A stretch of DNA of 61,275 nt, taken from a bacterium (lineage in GTDB: Bacteria; Verrucomicrobiota; Verrucomicrobiia; Limisphaerales; J093). Positions 59,928 through 61,275 of the stretch are shown piece by piece (the first letter of the stretch is position 1; every line of letters starts with the position of its first letter). Location of the stretch: assembly GCA_021780105.1 (NCBI GenBank), contig JAJXZJ010000016.1, positions 1-61,275 on the forward strand, in the 5' to 3' direction. The position numbers were made by a program, and so were the translations under genes. The notes beneath the pieces are model-generated. The model was not told the DNA's origin. It saw nothing but the letters and a program-made list of their open reading frames with translations, and did not search any database.

Positions 59928-60124
59928 GAGCCCGCTCGGAAGCGGCGCATCGCCTCCTCGTCCTCATCCATCCAGGCCCGGAGTTGTTCGTCGGAGAAAA
60001 GACGCGGCTTGGGCAGCGGCGCTTGTTGCCCACGGAGACTCTTGGCCACGAACAGCAGCAACTCGGTCTTTTGCGCGGGCGGCAATTCCTCAACCGCGTG
60101 CTCGATTTCTGCCAACGTCTTCAT
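59924..60124 (-). CDS. Putative antitoxin of PIN toxin
   Basis: A 66-residue helical, acidic protein: Met-Lys-Thr-Leu-Ala-Glu-Ile-Glu, then Leu-Pro-Pro-Ala-Gln-Lys-Thr-Glu-Leu-Leu-Leu-Phe-Val. It lies upstream of and overlaps the PIN gene, so it is the cognate antitoxin and probably represses its own promoter. ATG 60122-60124. Confidence 0.8.
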   Translation of the reverse strand: MKTLAEIEHAVEELPPAQKTELLLFVAKSLRGQQAPLPKPRLFSDEQLRAWMDEDEEAMRRFRAGS

Positions 60125-60397
60125 GGCCACATTCTGGCACTCGGTCTCCCGGCTGGCAATCCCGTGCCGACACCGCCACTTGCCCCAACCGCAGGTGCTA
60201 CAGGGGCAATGACAGGGCAAATCCATCCACGGGCGGCGGTGTTGCCCTTTCGTTGCGTCAAAGGACTGCATCGCCAACGCCGGACACACCGGTTGGGCGA
60301 CTTCCGAGCAGCCCGGCAACCAGGCCGCCGACGTGGAAACCGCCCGCGACCTGGCGCAGCGGAGGGACCGGATTTTCGCGCTGTGAGGCCCGACCGG

Positions 60398-60508
60398 CGG
60401 AAGCTTGTAGCTCGTCTGGTTTTCGTCGAACGCCGCGTACACGGCCACGCCGGGTTTCTTCAACTCGATGAACTCCAACGGCAGGCCGTTGACGAAGCCG
60501 ACCGGGGA
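60398..60508 (-). pseudogene. Type I restriction R-subunit (hsdR) fragment 2
   Basis: The minus strand reads Val-Gly-Phe-Val-Asn-Gly-Leu-Pro-Leu-Glu-Phe-Ile-Glu-Leu-Lys-Lys-Pro-Gly then Ala-Phe-Asp-Glu-Asn-Gln-Thr-Ser-Tyr-Lys. It overlaps in family position with fragment 1, so two related hsdR genes once stood here. Between it and the antitoxin (60125-60397) I see no gene. Confidence 0.65.
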
Positions 60509-60632
60509 AAGTCCAAAGTGCGAAGTCCGAATTGCGAAGTGCAGTCAGTTCGACAATCGAAAATCGTCGTTCGAACTTGCCGGTTCGTCCGTGACTCTGA
60601 ACTGGCTGACCAGCAGGAAGGCCTTGAGGGAA

Positions 60633-61118
60633 CTAGGGATTGAACGAGCGCCGCGTTTGGCAGCCGTCGATCTCGCAACAGATGGCGTTCCCTTCCCTGT
60701 GGACGTAGCAGGTGCAAACCCTCACATCGCCGGCCCAATGCTGGCCGAGCAAGTCTTTCAGTTTTTGGATTTTGGCCATGTCGTCATTGCGCTTGGCCGT
60801 AAGGTCTTGTTCCGCAGTAACGCCCCAAACCCAAACCTGAACGTCCTTGTCCTCTTTCAGAATGACGGAGACCACGTCGAACTCGTTCTCGGGCCGCCCA
60901 TCCTCTTTCATCAGTTTAAGATTCGGCAACGCGATGCGGAAAGACACTGAAGACGCCGGGTGTTTTAACGCTTCCAAGAGCGTGTAGGCTTCAAGGTCGC
61001 TGTTGGCTGTGGGCGCGCTCGCGATGACCTTCTTGGCGAGGGCGTATTGCGCGTCATCCAGAAGCTTAGCAAACGTTTTTGGCGAGTGCTGGCCGAAGTG
61101 GAAGGACTGCCAGCGCAA
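60633..61118 (-). CDS. Hypothetical protein, probably 5'-truncated
   Basis: A 161-residue frame that begins without a clear ATG or ribosome site. The frame is open to about 61178 (further residues Leu-Trp-Asn-Glu-Leu-Leu-Arg precede). It reads Phe-Ala-Lys-Leu-Leu-Asp-Asp-Ala-Gln-Tyr-Ala-Leu, later Cys-Thr-Cys-Tyr-Val-His-Arg, and is acidic-basic mixed. I do not recognise the family. The region 61119-61275 has no further gene. Confidence 0.45.
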   Translation of the reverse strand: MRWQSFHFGQHSPKTFAKLLDDAQYALAKKVIASAPTANSDLEAYTLLEALKHPASSVSFRIALPNLKLMKEDGRPENEFDVVSVILKEDKDVQVWVWGVTAEQDLTAKRNDDMAKIQKLKDLLGQHWAGDVRVCTCYVHREGNAICCEIDGCQTRRSFNP

Positions 61119-61275
61119 CAGTTCGTTCCACAGGATTCTGGCGGCACCTGAGCTTGTCCCCGAAATTCGGACCAGTGGCTAAGTAAGACTTTTGGGTGTC
61201 TGATGGACAGCCGTCCGCGAGGGCGGTAGAAAAACAACAGACAACCAAATGAAAGCGAAACGACAGAGACATCAA

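Noticed and set aside
58645..61118. Functional Type I restriction system
   Set aside because: Only short hsdR fragments with a frameshift are visible, and no hsdM or hsdS is in the window.

Overview
The window is GC-rich DNA from a Gram-negative (diderm) bacterium. lpxA, lpxI, two TolC-type outer-membrane proteins and an RND efflux operon imply an outer membrane with lipid A. The mix of small stress proteins (YflT, lmo0937, DUF3185 and DUF883 types), a DUF6600 protein, a DinD/Bro-N gene and many relic insertion sequences looks most like Verrucomicrobiota (Pedosphaera/Limisphaerales type). That placement is an inference from gene content, not a measurement.

Layout. 1-1.6 kb holds transposase wreckage (IS1380-like, ISL3). 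1.6-3.3 kb is an acetolactate-synthase-type TPP enzyme. 3.5-7.65 kb is a same-strand block of stress and envelope genes: a two-TM membrane protein, a YflT-domain protein, a lipoprotein, two tiny membrane proteins, a conserved protein, Hsp20, a ribosome-hibernation-like factor and a lone CBM48 protein. It ends in a DUF883-like gene cut off by a decayed IS630. A 20-22 bp element recurs ahead of the first two genes of this block and near the ISL3 relic. 7.6-9.9 kb has two IS630 relics around a gene fragment. 9.9-13.3 kb holds a secreted protein, SixA, a response regulator, an IS3 relic and a membrane protein. 13.5-17.7 kb is a decayed restriction-modification or phage-like patch: a DinD/Bro-N protein plus a beta-class DNA methyltransferase without a nuclease, with hairpin repeats inserted in frame. 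17.8-22.8 kb holds a lectin fragment, tmRNA, lpxA and radC; lpxA and radC are separated by a block (cupin, aldo/keto reductase, deleted PQQ gene) flanked by 149-bp direct repeats.

22.8-39.3 kb is mainly housekeeping and metabolic genes: a SWIM/SNF2 ATPase, two conserved proteins, a C45-type NTN hydrolase fused to a LolA-like domain, a likely amino-sugar locus (KDPG aldolase, sugar kinase, ROK, PIG-L deacetylase), a PP2C-kinase signalling pair, an EVE protein, a DEAD-box helicase and a zinc alcohol dehydrogenase. 39.4-41.3 kb holds a 14-bp tandem repeat, tRNA-Ser(GGA), a recombinase relic and an IS110 relic. 41.3-58.6 kb holds gnd, a DUF6600 protein, lpxI, an acyltransferase-like membrane protein, a corrinoid protein with a homocysteine methyltransferase, a nitroreductase, two TolC genes, a Tat-exported TIM-barrel protein, a second CBM48 protein, thioredoxin and a complete TolC-MFP-RND operon. 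58.6-61.3 kb is another graveyard: IS66 relic, two hsdR fragments, an intact-looking PIN toxin-antitoxin pair and a truncated hypothetical gene.

I do not see a complete new defence or mobile system. The most unusual signals are the methyltransferase with in-frame palindromic inserts and a compositionally distinct recognition region, the direct-repeat-flanked insertion that split radC-lpxA, the stress block with its repeated upstream element, the PP2C-kinase pair without a vWA partner, and the split corrinoid/homocysteine methyltransferase pair.
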